A stretch of DNA of 64,000 nt, taken from assembly GCA_015065685.1 (NCBI GenBank), contig SVPU01000003.1:62001-126000 (forward strand), written 5' to 3'. The DNA comes from Oscillospiraceae bacterium. GTDB taxonomy: Bacteria > Bacillota > Clostridia > Oscillospirales > Acutalibacteraceae. Both the position numbers and the translations under genes were made by a program. This document shows positions 1-7,700 of the stretch, piece after piece; position 1 is the first letter of the stretch; every line of letters starts with the position of its first letter. The notes beneath the pieces are model-generated. The model worked only from the letters and a program-made list of their open reading frames with translations. It had not been told where the DNA came from and searched no databases.

Positions 1-1
1 G

Positions 2-115
2 CCGTTCTTATTTGTTTCGGCTGCGGGTTGGTTTGTTGGTGTGTTGCTCAGAGTGCTTAAAAATGTTATGCAGTCGGCAGTGGCAATAAAGCAAGAAAAT
101 GACCTTATGATATAA
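2..115 (+). CDS. C-terminal end of a DUF2975-like membrane protein (partial)
   Basis: An open frame enters from the left edge and ends at the TAA at 113-115, leaving 37 codons. It encodes one hydrophobic segment with an FVSAAGWFVGVLLRVLKN core, then a polar end (IKQENDLMI). A membrane helix followed by a short 'A..IK.ENDLxI' tail just before a 70-residue Cro/CI regulator is the usual arrangement of DUF2975 membrane proteins with their YozG-type partner. The family assignment is therefore an inference from tail sequence and context. The gap to the regulator is 11 bases and that gene has its own AGAGGTGG ribosome site, so they are probably one operon. Function of the family is unknown. Confidence 0.6.
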   Translation, partial: PFLFVSAAGWFVGVLLRVLKNVMQSAVAIKQENDLMI

Positions 116-126
116 GAGGTGGAAAT

Positions 127-339
127 ATGATAGAAGTTAGTTTGGATAGGGTGCTGGCAAAAAAGCACATCACCTCTTTAGAGCTTGCCGAAAAAATAGG
201 TATAACACAAGCAAACCTTTCTATACTTAAAACAGGCAAAGCCAAGGCGGTGCGTTTTTCAACCTTGGAGAGCATTTGCAAGGTTTTGGATTGTCAGCCA
301 GGTGAAATTTTGAAATATATACCAGAAAGCGAGGAATAA
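127..339 (+). CDS. Small Cro/CI-type (XRE, YozG-like) DNA-binding regulator
   Basis: This 70-residue protein is almost entirely one helix-turn-helix domain: LELAEKIGITQANLSILKTG supplies the two central helices, and FSTLESICKVLDCQPGEILKY supplies the fourth and fifth helices typical of the HTH_26/YozG family. It is expected to bind DNA as a dimer. An AGAGGTGG ribosome site precedes the ATG. It lies directly after the DUF2975-like fragment and 2 bases before the DUF4173 gene, so it probably regulates this membrane-protein operon. The target sequence is not evident. Confidence 0.85.
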   Translation: MIEVSLDRVLAKKHITSLELAEKIGITQANLSILKTGKAKAVRFSTLESICKVLDCQPGEILKYIPESEE

Positions 340-341
340 AA

Positions 342-1970
342 ATGGAAGAAAAAATCTTTGTAGAAAATTCAGCAGCAGAAGAAGAAAAATATGTTCCAAA
401 AACCTTTGAGCTTTCAATAAAGGATGGCATTTTTGCTTTGCTTTTTTGCGTTGCGTCGGTGATGTTTTCTTCGTTTGGTCTCTTTGGCGGTTTTTGCGGA
501 GGCTTCACGGTTTCGTTTTTAGTTATTTTCGGTGTTATCACAGCATATCTTTGCACAAAAAATGTTAAGATAAGCGCAATAGGCGTGGTATTGGGAATGC
601 TCAGCTGCGCATTATCGGTGATATTTTCGATAACCTCAAACGGTTCTGTGAGATTTTTCGGATTTATATGCATTGTTTTGAGCACTATTATATGGTTTGA
701 TTCTCTTGTGAGAAAAGATAAGATAAAGAGCGAAGTGAGTCTTTTAGCAAGTATTTTCGCACAGGTTTTCGAAGAAATGCTGCCGAATTTACCCGTAACC
801 TTTACTAGCTTTTTTAACGGCAAAGGAAAATTTGGCAAGAATTTGGGCAGAGTGTTAATAGGTATAGCTCTTGCAATTCCCGTGCTTATTATTGTGGTGC
901 CGCTTTTAATGTCTTCAGATGATGCCTTTAAAGGCTTTGTTGAAATGCTGTTTGATAATGTTGCCCTCACATTACTCGAATTTGCAATTGGAATTGTAAT
1001 TGCAGTTATGGTTATTACATATTGCTTAACCCTTAAAAAAGAAAATTCCAAAACTGTAGAAATAAAGGGCTTTGGCGGTGTGGAAAATGCAATTATAATT
1101 TCCTTTCTTTCGGTTATTTCGATTTGTTATTTAACCTATCTGTTTTCGCAACTTGCGTATTTCTTCAGCGCATTCAAAGGATTTCTACCGAAAGATTATA
1201 AATTCACCTATGCGGAATATGCGCGAAAAGGCTTTTTTGAGATGTGCGCAATAGCGGGGATAAACCTTGTGCTTATTCTTGTTGTGTTTATAATTTCAAA
1301 AAAGAAAAATGGAAAGGTTAACATCGCTTCAAGACTTTTCTGTGTGTTTATAGGTCTTTTCACATTACTTATAATCACAACCGCCATTTCTAAAATGGTA
1401 TTATATATTGATACTTACGGTATGACAGTGTTAAGGCTGACAACAAGCGCGTTTATGATTTTCTTAGCGGTGGTATTTATTGCGGTTATGCTTAAGCTTT
1501 TTATAAAACGGATAAGAATTATTTATACGGCGCTTATCACAGCAAGCATTATTTTGTTAGTGCTCGGAATTGGAAATGTTAACAAGGTGGCGGCCGATTA
1601 TAATTATTATGCTTATAAAAACGGTTTATTAGAAACAGAGGTTGATGTTTATTCGTTTTATGAGTTGGGCGATGAGGGCGTGCCTTATCTTGTGAAGCTT
1701 TGTGATGAGCAGGATTTAACCCTGAGAGAGGATGCAAGAGAGCAGGTTAAGTCGTTAATAACATTCGGGGATTATTATGAAACCGAATATGAGGAAATTA
1801 AAGGAAATCTTTATGGCTTTATAGGCAGATATGAAGTGAAGGGCAAGGTTTATGATAAACCCTCACAGTTTAGCTTCGCAAGAAATGAAGCGTATGAAGC
1901 GCTTGATAAATTCATAGAAGAAAACCCCGAGATTTTATATGTGAAAAACGAAAGTAATTATTCATATTGA
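342..1970 (+). CDS. DUF4173 (DUF4153-superfamily) multi-pass membrane protein
   Basis: A 542-residue integral membrane protein with about 10-12 hydrophobic segments over residues 25-430 and a soluble C-terminal tail of about 110 residues. The segment RLTTSAFMIFLAVVFIAVML and the tail pattern YSFYELGDEGVPYLVKL match the DUF4173/DUF4153 proteins common in clostridia, which usually follow a DUF2975/XRE pair. The biochemical role of the family is not established; a role in the cell envelope is only a guess. The start codon is 2 bases after the upstream regulator stop, so translation is likely coupled. A hairpin follows at 1981-2004. Confidence 0.8.
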   Translation: MEEKIFVENSAAEEEKYVPKTFELSIKDGIFALLFCVASVMFSSFGLFGGFCGGFTVSFLVIFGVITAYLCTKNVKISAIGVVLGMLSCALSVIFSITSNGSVRFFGFICIVLSTIIWFDSLVRKDKIKSEVSLLASIFAQVFEEMLPNLPVTFTSFFNGKGKFGKNLGRVLIGIALAIPVLIIVVPLLMSSDDAFKGFVEMLFDNVALTLLEFAIGIVIAVMVITYCLTLKKENSKTVEIKGFGGVENAIIISFLSVISICYLTYLFSQLAYFFSAFKGFLPKDYKFTYAEYARKGFFEMCAIAGINLVLILVVFIISKKKNGKVNIASRLFCVFIGLFTLLIITTAISKMVLYIDTYGMTVLRLTTSAFMIFLAVVFIAVMLKLFIKRIRIIYTALITASIILLVLGIGNVNKVAADYNYYAYKNGLLETEVDVYSFYELGDEGVPYLVKLCDEQDLTLREDAREQVKSLITFGDYYETEYEEIKGNLYGFIGRYEVKGKVYDKPSQFSFARNEAYEALDKFIEENPEILYVKNESNYSY

Positions 1971-1980
1971 TAAAAAATCA

Positions 1981-2004
1981 GGACTGTCGCATTTGCGACA
2001 GTCC
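1981..2004. terminator. Intrinsic terminator between convergent genes
   Basis: The perfect 10-bp stem GGACTGTCGC/GCGACAGTCC with loop ATTT lies 10 bases after the DUF4173 stop. It is preceded by AAAAAA and followed by an imperfect T-rich stretch. It can serve both the + operon and the convergent deacetylase gene on the - strand. Confidence 0.7.
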
Positions 2005-2128
2005 ATTTATATAAAGGGGTAAAAATCGGTAATTTTAAAGATAGCCTAGTGCCTACCGCCGAAATATTGGGATATCCCGAAATAACCCCTGCTGTATATT
2101 ATGCTTGCAAGGGTATTTTCGTTACATT

Positions 2129-3166
2129 TTACTGAGCAAATTTTGGGTATTCATCAAGTGTTTTAAAGTAATAGCCATCTGCCAAGGCCTTGTCTATAAG
2201 GCGGGAAAGAATAGCATCATTTGTGGCGGATACAGCATGAAGAAGAATCACAGCGCCTGAGTGATAACGCGAGGTTACGGTGTTAAACGCACTTTCAATT
2301 TCGGGCTGCGCAGAGGTGTTCCAATCGGAATAAGCCACCGACCAAAAAACAGAGCTATAACCCACGCTTGTTACAAGGTCAAGAGCGCTGTCTGAATGAG
2401 CGCCCGAAGGGAAACGGAAATATTTTGCGGTATAACTGAAATTGTCCTTAAGATATTTATCAACAAGATAAATTTCGTTGGCCATTTCAGTTCTGTTTAT
2501 GGTTGAAAAATCGGGGTGGGTTGCGCTATGATTTCCAACAATGTGGCCCTCATCAATCATTCGTTTCACAAGCTGAGGGTTATCCTCTAAATAATCTAAT
2601 GTGCAGAAAAAAGCCGCTTTAACGTTTTTGGCCTTTAAGGTATCAAGAATAGATGCGGTAAGATTATTATATTCATAGCCGCAATCAAACGTGAGATACA
2701 TTCGCTTATCGGTTGAAATTGTATCAAGTGCTAATGCGTTTACATTTGAAAGACTGTCAAACTTCAGTTGGTTATTAACAGAAATGCTGTGGGGTTGGCC
2801 GTTTTGTGCAACACCGAAGCCAAAGCCCGAGCGCACCTCTGAAAGACCGCGTGTGTTGTCGGGGTCTAAAACCTCATATCCTAACGAAACCGTGGGCTTA
2901 GGTTGGGTTATAACTGCCGGTTTGGATTGATAACTCGGTGTTTGGCTTTGGGTTGGAGCCGAAGGGGTTATAACCGGTGCTTCGGGTTGTGCGGTTACCT
3001 CTTCAGATGAGGTTGGAGCTTCCTCGGAAGTGGTTTCCACTACGCTGGCGGGGGTGGAAGAGGCTTCGGAAGAAGAAAAGATTTCGGGTGTGCTTCTGCA
3101 GCCGCAAACACTAAATAACATTAAGACTGATAACATTGCGCAAATTATTTTAACTTCTTTTTTCAT
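2129..3166 (-). CDS. Polysaccharide deacetylase lipoprotein (PdaA-like NodB domain)
   Basis: Predicted extracellular, membrane-anchored carbohydrate esterase (CE4) that removes acetyl groups, probably from peptidoglycan N-acetylmuramic acid or N-acetylglucosamine. The chosen ATG gives MKKEVKIICAML..VCGC, a lipoprotein signal with lipobox VCGC. A GAGGG ribosome site sits 8 bases upstream; a TTG 18 bases earlier is less suitable. A Ser/Thr/Glu/Pro-rich linker covers about residues 25-90. The NodB domain follows: TFDCGYE (metal/catalytic Asp motif in its PdaA form), NHSATHPD (His-x3-His zinc ligands), RFPSGAHS and a late LLHAVS motif. TFDxGYE instead of TFDDG and the HxxxH spacing favour the PdaA/delta-lactam branch. 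It is downstream of degV on the same strand, separated by a terminator. Confidence 0.88.
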   Translation of the reverse strand: MKKEVKIICAMLSVLMLFSVCGCRSTPEIFSSSEASSTPASVVETTSEEAPTSSEEVTAQPEAPVITPSAPTQSQTPSYQSKPAVITQPKPTVSLGYEVLDPDNTRGLSEVRSGFGFGVAQNGQPHSISVNNQLKFDSLSNVNALALDTISTDKRMYLTFDCGYEYNNLTASILDTLKAKNVKAAFFCTLDYLEDNPQLVKRMIDEGHIVGNHSATHPDFSTINRTEMANEIYLVDKYLKDNFSYTAKYFRFPSGAHSDSALDLVTSVGYSSVFWSVAYSDWNTSAQPEIESAFNTVTSRYHSGAVILLHAVSATNDAILSRLIDKALADGYYFKTLDEYPKFAQ

Positions 3167-3199
3167 TGAAATTCCCTCGCTCAAAGGTTTTAAAACAAA

Positions 3200-3225
3200 C
3201 CCCTGTTGTATTTTAACAACAGGGG
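3200..3225 (-). terminator. Terminator after degV
   Basis: The hairpin CCCCTGTTGT/ACAACAGGGG lies 10 bases beyond the degV stop. On the - strand it is followed by GTTTGTTTT, consistent with a rho-independent terminator between degV and the deacetylase gene. Confidence 0.7.
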
Positions 3226-3235
3226 AGATTTTTAT

Positions 3236-4096
3236 TTAGTTTATAGGATTTTTTCTTATAAAGAGAACGCCCAGTGTGTCTTTTCCGCAGTGGGAAGAGA
3301 TTGTGCAGCCTGCTCTTGTTAAGAAAACCTCTTTAAAATCTGCAAGGCCTTTAACATCTTCAACAACTTGGTTTACGATGTCCATATCACAGCCTGCGTG
3401 GGTAACAAAAACACGGTCAAGGTCGATATCGCTACCATCACCAATGCGTTCCTTGGCATACATTTTAAGAACATCAGCGAATCTGCCACGATATTTTTTG
3501 CCAACGCCCATGCTGCCGTTTTTAACCTCAATACAAGGCTTGAGCTTGAGCAAGTTAGCGCCCATAACCGCCAAAGCAGAGCAACGGCCTCCCTTGTGAA
3601 GATAATCAAGATTATCGATAATAAATGAAGCATCAACGCAAGGAACTAACTTTCCAATTTCCTCAACAATTTTTTCTGCTTCCATTCCGCTTTGCGCCAT
3701 TTCAGCCGCAGCAACAACCAAAAGGCCGCCGCCGGTGGAAAGGTTTCTTGAATCGATAACATAAACATTATCGAATTCACTTGCCGCAAGGCGTGAGTTA
3801 TTATATGTTGAAGACATTTCTGAGCTGATTGTGAAATGAATTACAGCCTTTCCCTCTTCTGCCAAAGGCTTGAAGAAATCAATACAGTTGCTAACATTTG
3901 CAGCGGTTGTTTTGGGCAGCTCACCTGTTTTGCGGTGATGCTCGTAAATATCATCAGGTGTAACATCAACACCATCTAAAAAGCTTTTATCGCCAAGGGT
4001 TACGCCAAGAGGAATAATTTTAACATTATAGCGTTCAATAAGCTCGGGACTTAAGTCCGAAGTGCTATCAGAAGAAATAATAATTTTTTTATCCAA
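3236..4096 (-). CDS. DegV family fatty-acid-binding protein
   Basis: This 286-residue protein opens with KKIIISSDSTSDLSPELIE and continues with PLGVTLGDKSFLDGVD, the classic DegV N-terminal fold. TTAANVSNCIDFF and HFTISSEMSSTYNNS supply the lipid-head-group binding Ser/Thr loops, and the second half has DNLDYLHKGGRCS and THAGC. DegV proteins bind a single fatty acid. In Firmicutes, FakB members present it to the FakA kinase, but no fakA is nearby, so the exact role is open. The start is TTG (TTGGAT) preceded by GGAGG at 7 bases. A weak TATAAT box lies about 35 bases upstream. It appears monocistronic. Confidence 0.9.
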   Translation of the reverse strand: MDKKIIISSDSTSDLSPELIERYNVKIIPLGVTLGDKSFLDGVDVTPDDIYEHHRKTGELPKTTAANVSNCIDFFKPLAEEGKAVIHFTISSEMSSTYNNSRLAASEFDNVYVIDSRNLSTGGGLLVVAAAEMAQSGMEAEKIVEEIGKLVPCVDASFIIDNLDYLHKGGRCSALAVMGANLLKLKPCIEVKNGSMGVGKKYRGRFADVLKMYAKERIGDGSDIDLDRVFVTHAGCDMDIVNQVVEDVKGLADFKEVFLTRAGCTISSHCGKDTLGVLFIRKNPIN

Positions 4097-4183
4097 GATG
4101 ATACCTCCAAAAAGTTATCTTAAAATTATTATAACATTAACAACGCAAAAAGGCAATATTTTTTGCAAAAAACCGTTGTTAAA

Positions 4184-4215
4184 AAAAGGTAAGATGCAAA
4201 ACACCTTACCTTTTT
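4184..4215 (-). terminator. Terminator after the SSS symporter gene
   Basis: AAAAAGGTAAG and CTTACCTTTTT form an 11-bp stem around a 10-base loop, 17 bases past the symporter stop on the - strand. The stem is followed by a run of T residues on that strand. Confidence 0.85.
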
Positions 4216-4231
4216 AGCATTTAAAATATTT

Positions 4232-5824
4232 TCAACCAAGAGAATCCCTTTTGTTTGTTACAACGGGAGCATCATAGCAGCTAAATTTGCTTTCAATTTC
4301 TGAAGGCAATGTTTTTTGACTCAAAAGGCTAACGATGGGCACTAATATCAGTCCGCCAACCATTGCGAAAACGCCCGAATAAAGTGAGTTTGTGAAAACA
4401 AAGCTTAGCACGGGAATGTTGGAAACATTTAGCCAACCAACGCTGATGGCAAGCTGCACAATTTCAAGCCCCGTTCCGAAAATAAAGCTTGCAACAACTG
4501 CAGCCTTGGTGGTTTTCTTCCAATATAAGCCGTATAAAAACGGTGCTAAGAAGGCACCCGCCAAGGCGCCCCACGATACGCCCATCATCTGAGCGATAAA
4601 TACGGAATTTGCCCATATTGTATCCTTGAGAATTGCAATAACGGCCGAAAGAGCAATAAAGAACACAATGAACAGTCTCATTATTAAAACGCTCTGCTTT
4701 TCGGTTACCTTTCTTTTTTTATTAATCGTGGGCTGTATAACATCAAGAGTTAGTGTTGAAGAAGATGTGAGAACGAGTGAAGAAAGGGTGGACATTGAAG
4801 CCGCAAGAACAAGCACGATAATAAGAGCAACAATAATCGGTGCTAAGTTAGAAAGCATGGTGGGGATTACCTTATCAAACATAACAGCGCCTGTTTCAGA
4901 AATGAAGCCACTTTCTGCCATTTCGTTATAGTAAAGTTTTCCGAAGCCGCCCAAGAAGTAGCATCCACCCGCAACAATAACGGCAAAAACGGTTGATATA
5001 ATAGTCCCTTTTTTGATTGCACCCTCATCCTTAATTGAATAGAACTTGCCAACCATTTGAGGAAGACCCCAGGTGCCAAGTGAGGTTAGCATAACCACAA
5101 AGAAAAGGAAAATGGGGTTAGGTCCAAAGATAGATGTGAATTCAGGACCTGCCTGCGCGCTTATGTTGAGTGCATCGCAAGCGGCTTTAAATCCGCCGTT
5201 TTGGGCGAGAACTGCGGCAATAACCGTAATAATACCAACAAGCATTATAATGCCTTGAATAAAATCGTTAATAGCAGTTGCCATATATCCGCCGAAAATA
5301 ACATAAACGCCCGTAAGCACTGCCATTACAACAACTACAACCCAATAGGGAACAGAGAACACATTGTTAAAAAGGGAGGAAAGGCCGTTATAAAGAGATG
5401 CGGTGTATGGAATAAGAAAAACGAAAACAATGAAGGAAGCAATAACCTTGAGCTTTTTAGAATCATAGCGCTTTTCGAAAAAATCTGGCATTGTTTTAGA
5501 GCCTAAGTGCTGTGTCATAACACGGGTACGTCTGCCAAGCACTGTCCAAGCAAGAAGTGAGCCGATAAAGGCATTTCCAAGGCCTATCCAAGTGGAAGCA
5601 AGTCCGAAATTCCAACCGAATTGACCTGCATAGCCCACAAAAATAACGGCCGAGAAATAAGATGTGCCGAAAGCAAAGGCCGTGAGCCAAGGGCCAACCG
5701 AGCGGCCGCCTAAAACAAAGTTGTCAACACTCATAGAGTGTTTTCGGCAGGCAATTCCAACGCCTATCATAAGACCGAAAAACAGAATAAGCATTGGTAT
5801 GGAAATAATCATTGTTGGAGTCAT
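4232..5824 (-). CDS. Sodium:solute symporter (SSS family)
   Basis: A 530-residue membrane protein with about 13 hydrophobic helices, fitting the SSS/SLC5 family (proline, pantothenate, acetate, sugar or aromatic-acid uptake with Na+). Family signs are FVLGGRSVGPWLTAFAFGTS in helices 1-2, GLASTWIGLGNA, the sodium-site helix AASMSTLSSLVLTSSSTL and YWKKTTKAAVVASFIFG. The ATG has AAGGGAAG upstream. It is divergent from the acyl-CoA ligase/ior operon, and both promoters carry the same CGCTTTAAAGTG operator-like word. I therefore infer that its substrate feeds that operon, perhaps a short carboxylic or aryl acid. Sequence alone does not fix the substrate. Confidence 0.88.
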   Translation of the reverse strand: MTPTMIISIPMLILFFGLMIGVGIACRKHSMSVDNFVLGGRSVGPWLTAFAFGTSYFSAVIFVGYAGQFGWNFGLASTWIGLGNAFIGSLLAWTVLGRRTRVMTQHLGSKTMPDFFEKRYDSKKLKVIASFIVFVFLIPYTASLYNGLSSLFNNVFSVPYWVVVVVMAVLTGVYVIFGGYMATAINDFIQGIIMLVGIITVIAAVLAQNGGFKAACDALNISAQAGPEFTSIFGPNPIFLFFVVMLTSLGTWGLPQMVGKFYSIKDEGAIKKGTIISTVFAVIVAGGCYFLGGFGKLYYNEMAESGFISETGAVMFDKVIPTMLSNLAPIIVALIIVLVLAASMSTLSSLVLTSSSTLTLDVIQPTINKKRKVTEKQSVLIMRLFIVFFIALSAVIAILKDTIWANSVFIAQMMGVSWGALAGAFLAPFLYGLYWKKTTKAAVVASFIFGTGLEIVQLAISVGWLNVSNIPVLSFVFTNSLYSGVFAMVGGLILVPIVSLLSQKTLPSEIESKFSCYDAPVVTNKRDSLG

Positions 5825-5877
5825 AATTCTTTCTTCCCTTCAATTTATTGGTTTAAAGCGTTAAATCGATTATGTAC

Positions 5878-5906
5878 ACTTTAACACTTTAAAGCGTGTT
5901 TGTCAA
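5878..5906 (-). promoter_or_regulatory. Promoter and operator of the SSS symporter
   Basis: Read on the - strand: TTGACA (5901-5906), a 17-base spacer, then TAAAGT (5878-5883). The spacer contains CGCTTTAAAGTG (5885-5896). An inverted repeat CTTTAACACTTTAAAG covers 5879-5894, with 6-bp arms around 4 bases, and overlaps the -10 box. A further TTTAAAGCG half-match is at 5852-5860. The same layout recurs in the opposite promoter. Confidence 0.75.
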
Positions 5907-5966
5907 CCGTTTTTTGAAAAAAATTCAAATTTTTATTAAAAATTAAATTTTTGGTGGTTGCCGGAC

Positions 5967-5995
5967 TTGACATTTTCGCTTTAAAGTGGTAAAGT
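5967..5995 (+). promoter_or_regulatory. Promoter and operator of the acyl-CoA ligase/ior operon
   Basis: TTGACA (5967-5972), a 17-base spacer and TAAAGT (5990-5995). The spacer contains CGCTTTAAAGTG at 5977-5988, identical in sequence and in distance from the -35 box to the site in the divergent symporter promoter. CTTTAAAGTGGTAAAG (5979-5994) overlaps the -10 box. A repressor bound here would block RNA polymerase; the regulator gene is not recognisable in the window. Confidence 0.75.
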
Positions 5996-6029
5996 ATTGT
6001 ATATAAAAATAAGGTAAAGGAAAAGACTT

Positions 6030-7667
6030 ATGACTATTGTGAATTTGCTGGAAAGAAATGCAAAGGATTACGCGCAGGATATAGCTCTTGTTGAAATTAA
6101 TCCCGAGCAGCCTGAAACCAGAAGACTGACCTGGCAGGAATATGAGCTTGTTGAGCCGACACACAAGGTAAGACATTACAGGCGAGAAATCACTTGGGAG
6201 GTTTTTAACGAAAAAGCCAACCGACTTGCCAATATGTTAACACAAAACGGAATAGGCAAGGGCAAAAAGGTTGCTATATTGCTTATGAACTGTATAGACT
6301 GGTTACCTATATATTTCGGAATATTAAAAACGGGCGCCTTGGCTGTGCCCCTTAATTACAGATATTCATCTGATGAAATTGATTATTGTCTTGATTTAGC
6401 AGAGGCTGATGTTCTTATTTTCGGACCTGAATTTATAGGCCGTGTTGAAGCTGTTGCAGAAAAGATAAGCAAAAGATGCACACTTATATATTTAGGTGTT
6501 GGTTGTCCCGCTTTTGCCGATGATTATAATGATTTAATTTCAGAGTGCTCGGGCTCGTTCCCCGAATGCACTATAGGCGAGCAAGAGGATGCCGCAATTT
6601 ATTTTTCTTCCGGAACAACGGGCTTTCCAAAAGCAATTTTACATAATCACGAGAGCTTAATACATTCTTGCAGAGTTGAGCAAGCGCATCACGGTCAAAC
6701 AAGAGATGACTGTTTCTTGTGTATTCCGCCGCTTTATCACACGGGCGCAAAAATGCATTGGTTTGGTAGTCTTTTAGCAGGCTCTAAAGCGGTTATTTTA
6801 AAGGGAACAAGGTCAAAAAGCATTTTAGAGGCGGCAAGCAATGAAAAATGCACAATAGTTTGGTTGCTTGTTCCGTGGGCGCAGGATATTTTAAACGCTA
6901 TAGAACGTGGCGAGATAAACCTTGCGGATTATGATTTATCAAATTGGAGACTTATGCATATAGGGGCGCAACCTGTTCCGCAAAGTCTTATTAAGCGTTG
7001 GCTTGAAATTTTCCCAAATCACCAGTATGACACGAATTACGGTCTTTCAGAGTCTATAGGTCCCGGTGCCGTTCACCTTGGTGTTGAGAATGTTCACAAG
7101 GTGGGCGCTATCGGTGTTCCCGGATACGGCTGGCAGACAAAAATTGTTGACCCCGACGGCAAAGAGGTTAAAAAAGGCGAGGTTGGTGAGCTTTGTCTTA
7201 AGGGTGCAGGTGTTATGACCTGCTACTATCGCGATGAAGCGGCTACCGCTGCCACATTAAAAGACGGCTGGCTTTACACGGGCGATATGGCTATGCAGGA
7301 TGAGGATGATTTTATTTATCTTGTTGACCGTAAGAAAGATGTTATTATCACGGGCGGTGAAAACCTTTATCCCGTTCAAATTGAAAATTTCTTGGCGGCT
7401 AATCCTAAAATTAAGGATGTTGCGGTTATAGGTTTACCCGATGCACGACTCGGTGAAATCGCAACCGCAATTATTGAGGTTAAAAAGGGAATGGAATGCA
7501 CAGAAGAGGAAATTAATGAATTCTGTTTGGATTTACCGAGATATAAAAGACCGCGTAAAATCATTTTTGCGGATGTTCCGCGAAACCCAACAGGTAAAAT
7601 CGAAAAGCCCAAGCTTCGCAAAATTTATGGGGCAGACGGCTTGGTTGATTCACAGAACAAGTCTTAA
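6030..7667 (+). CDS. AMP-forming acyl-CoA ligase (acyl-adenylate superfamily)
   Basis: This 545-residue cytoplasmic enzyme is expected to activate a carboxylic acid with ATP to an acyl-adenylate and then the CoA thioester. Motifs in order: YFSSGTTGFPKA (P-loop, near residue 191), YGLSES (acid/adenylate pocket), GWLYTGD (ribose contact), DRKKDVIITGGENLYP (hinge) and NPTGKIEK with the C-terminal catalytic Lys. The length fits fatty-acyl- or aryl-CoA ligases. The ATG follows AAAGGAAAAG. It is the first gene of the operon with iorAB and a paaK-type ligase. Because a second ligase of a different family lies downstream, this one may take a different acid, perhaps a branched or longer one; the substrate is not determinable here. 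Confidence 0.88.
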   Translation: MTIVNLLERNAKDYAQDIALVEINPEQPETRRLTWQEYELVEPTHKVRHYRREITWEVFNEKANRLANMLTQNGIGKGKKVAILLMNCIDWLPIYFGILKTGALAVPLNYRYSSDEIDYCLDLAEADVLIFGPEFIGRVEAVAEKISKRCTLIYLGVGCPAFADDYNDLISECSGSFPECTIGEQEDAAIYFSSGTTGFPKAILHNHESLIHSCRVEQAHHGQTRDDCFLCIPPLYHTGAKMHWFGSLLAGSKAVILKGTRSKSILEAASNEKCTIVWLLVPWAQDILNAIERGEINLADYDLSNWRLMHIGAQPVPQSLIKRWLEIFPNHQYDTNYGLSESIGPGAVHLGVENVHKVGAIGVPGYGWQTKIVDPDGKEVKKGEVGELCLKGAGVMTCYYRDEAATAATLKDGWLYTGDMAMQDEDDFIYLVDRKKDVIITGGENLYPVQIENFLAANPKIKDVAVIGLPDARLGEIATAIIEVKKGMECTEEEINEFCLDLPRYKRPRKIIFADVPRNPTGKIEKPKLRKIYGADGLVDSQNKS

Positions 7668-7700
7668 TTGGAATTAAAATAACGGAAAGGAAATAATTTT

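Noticed and set aside
2020-2131. A 37-codon open stretch (KIGNFKDSLVPTAEILGYPE...) between two convergent genes
   Set aside because: No start codon or ribosome site, and it lies in a terminator region between two stops. It could be a gene remnant but nothing supports a call.
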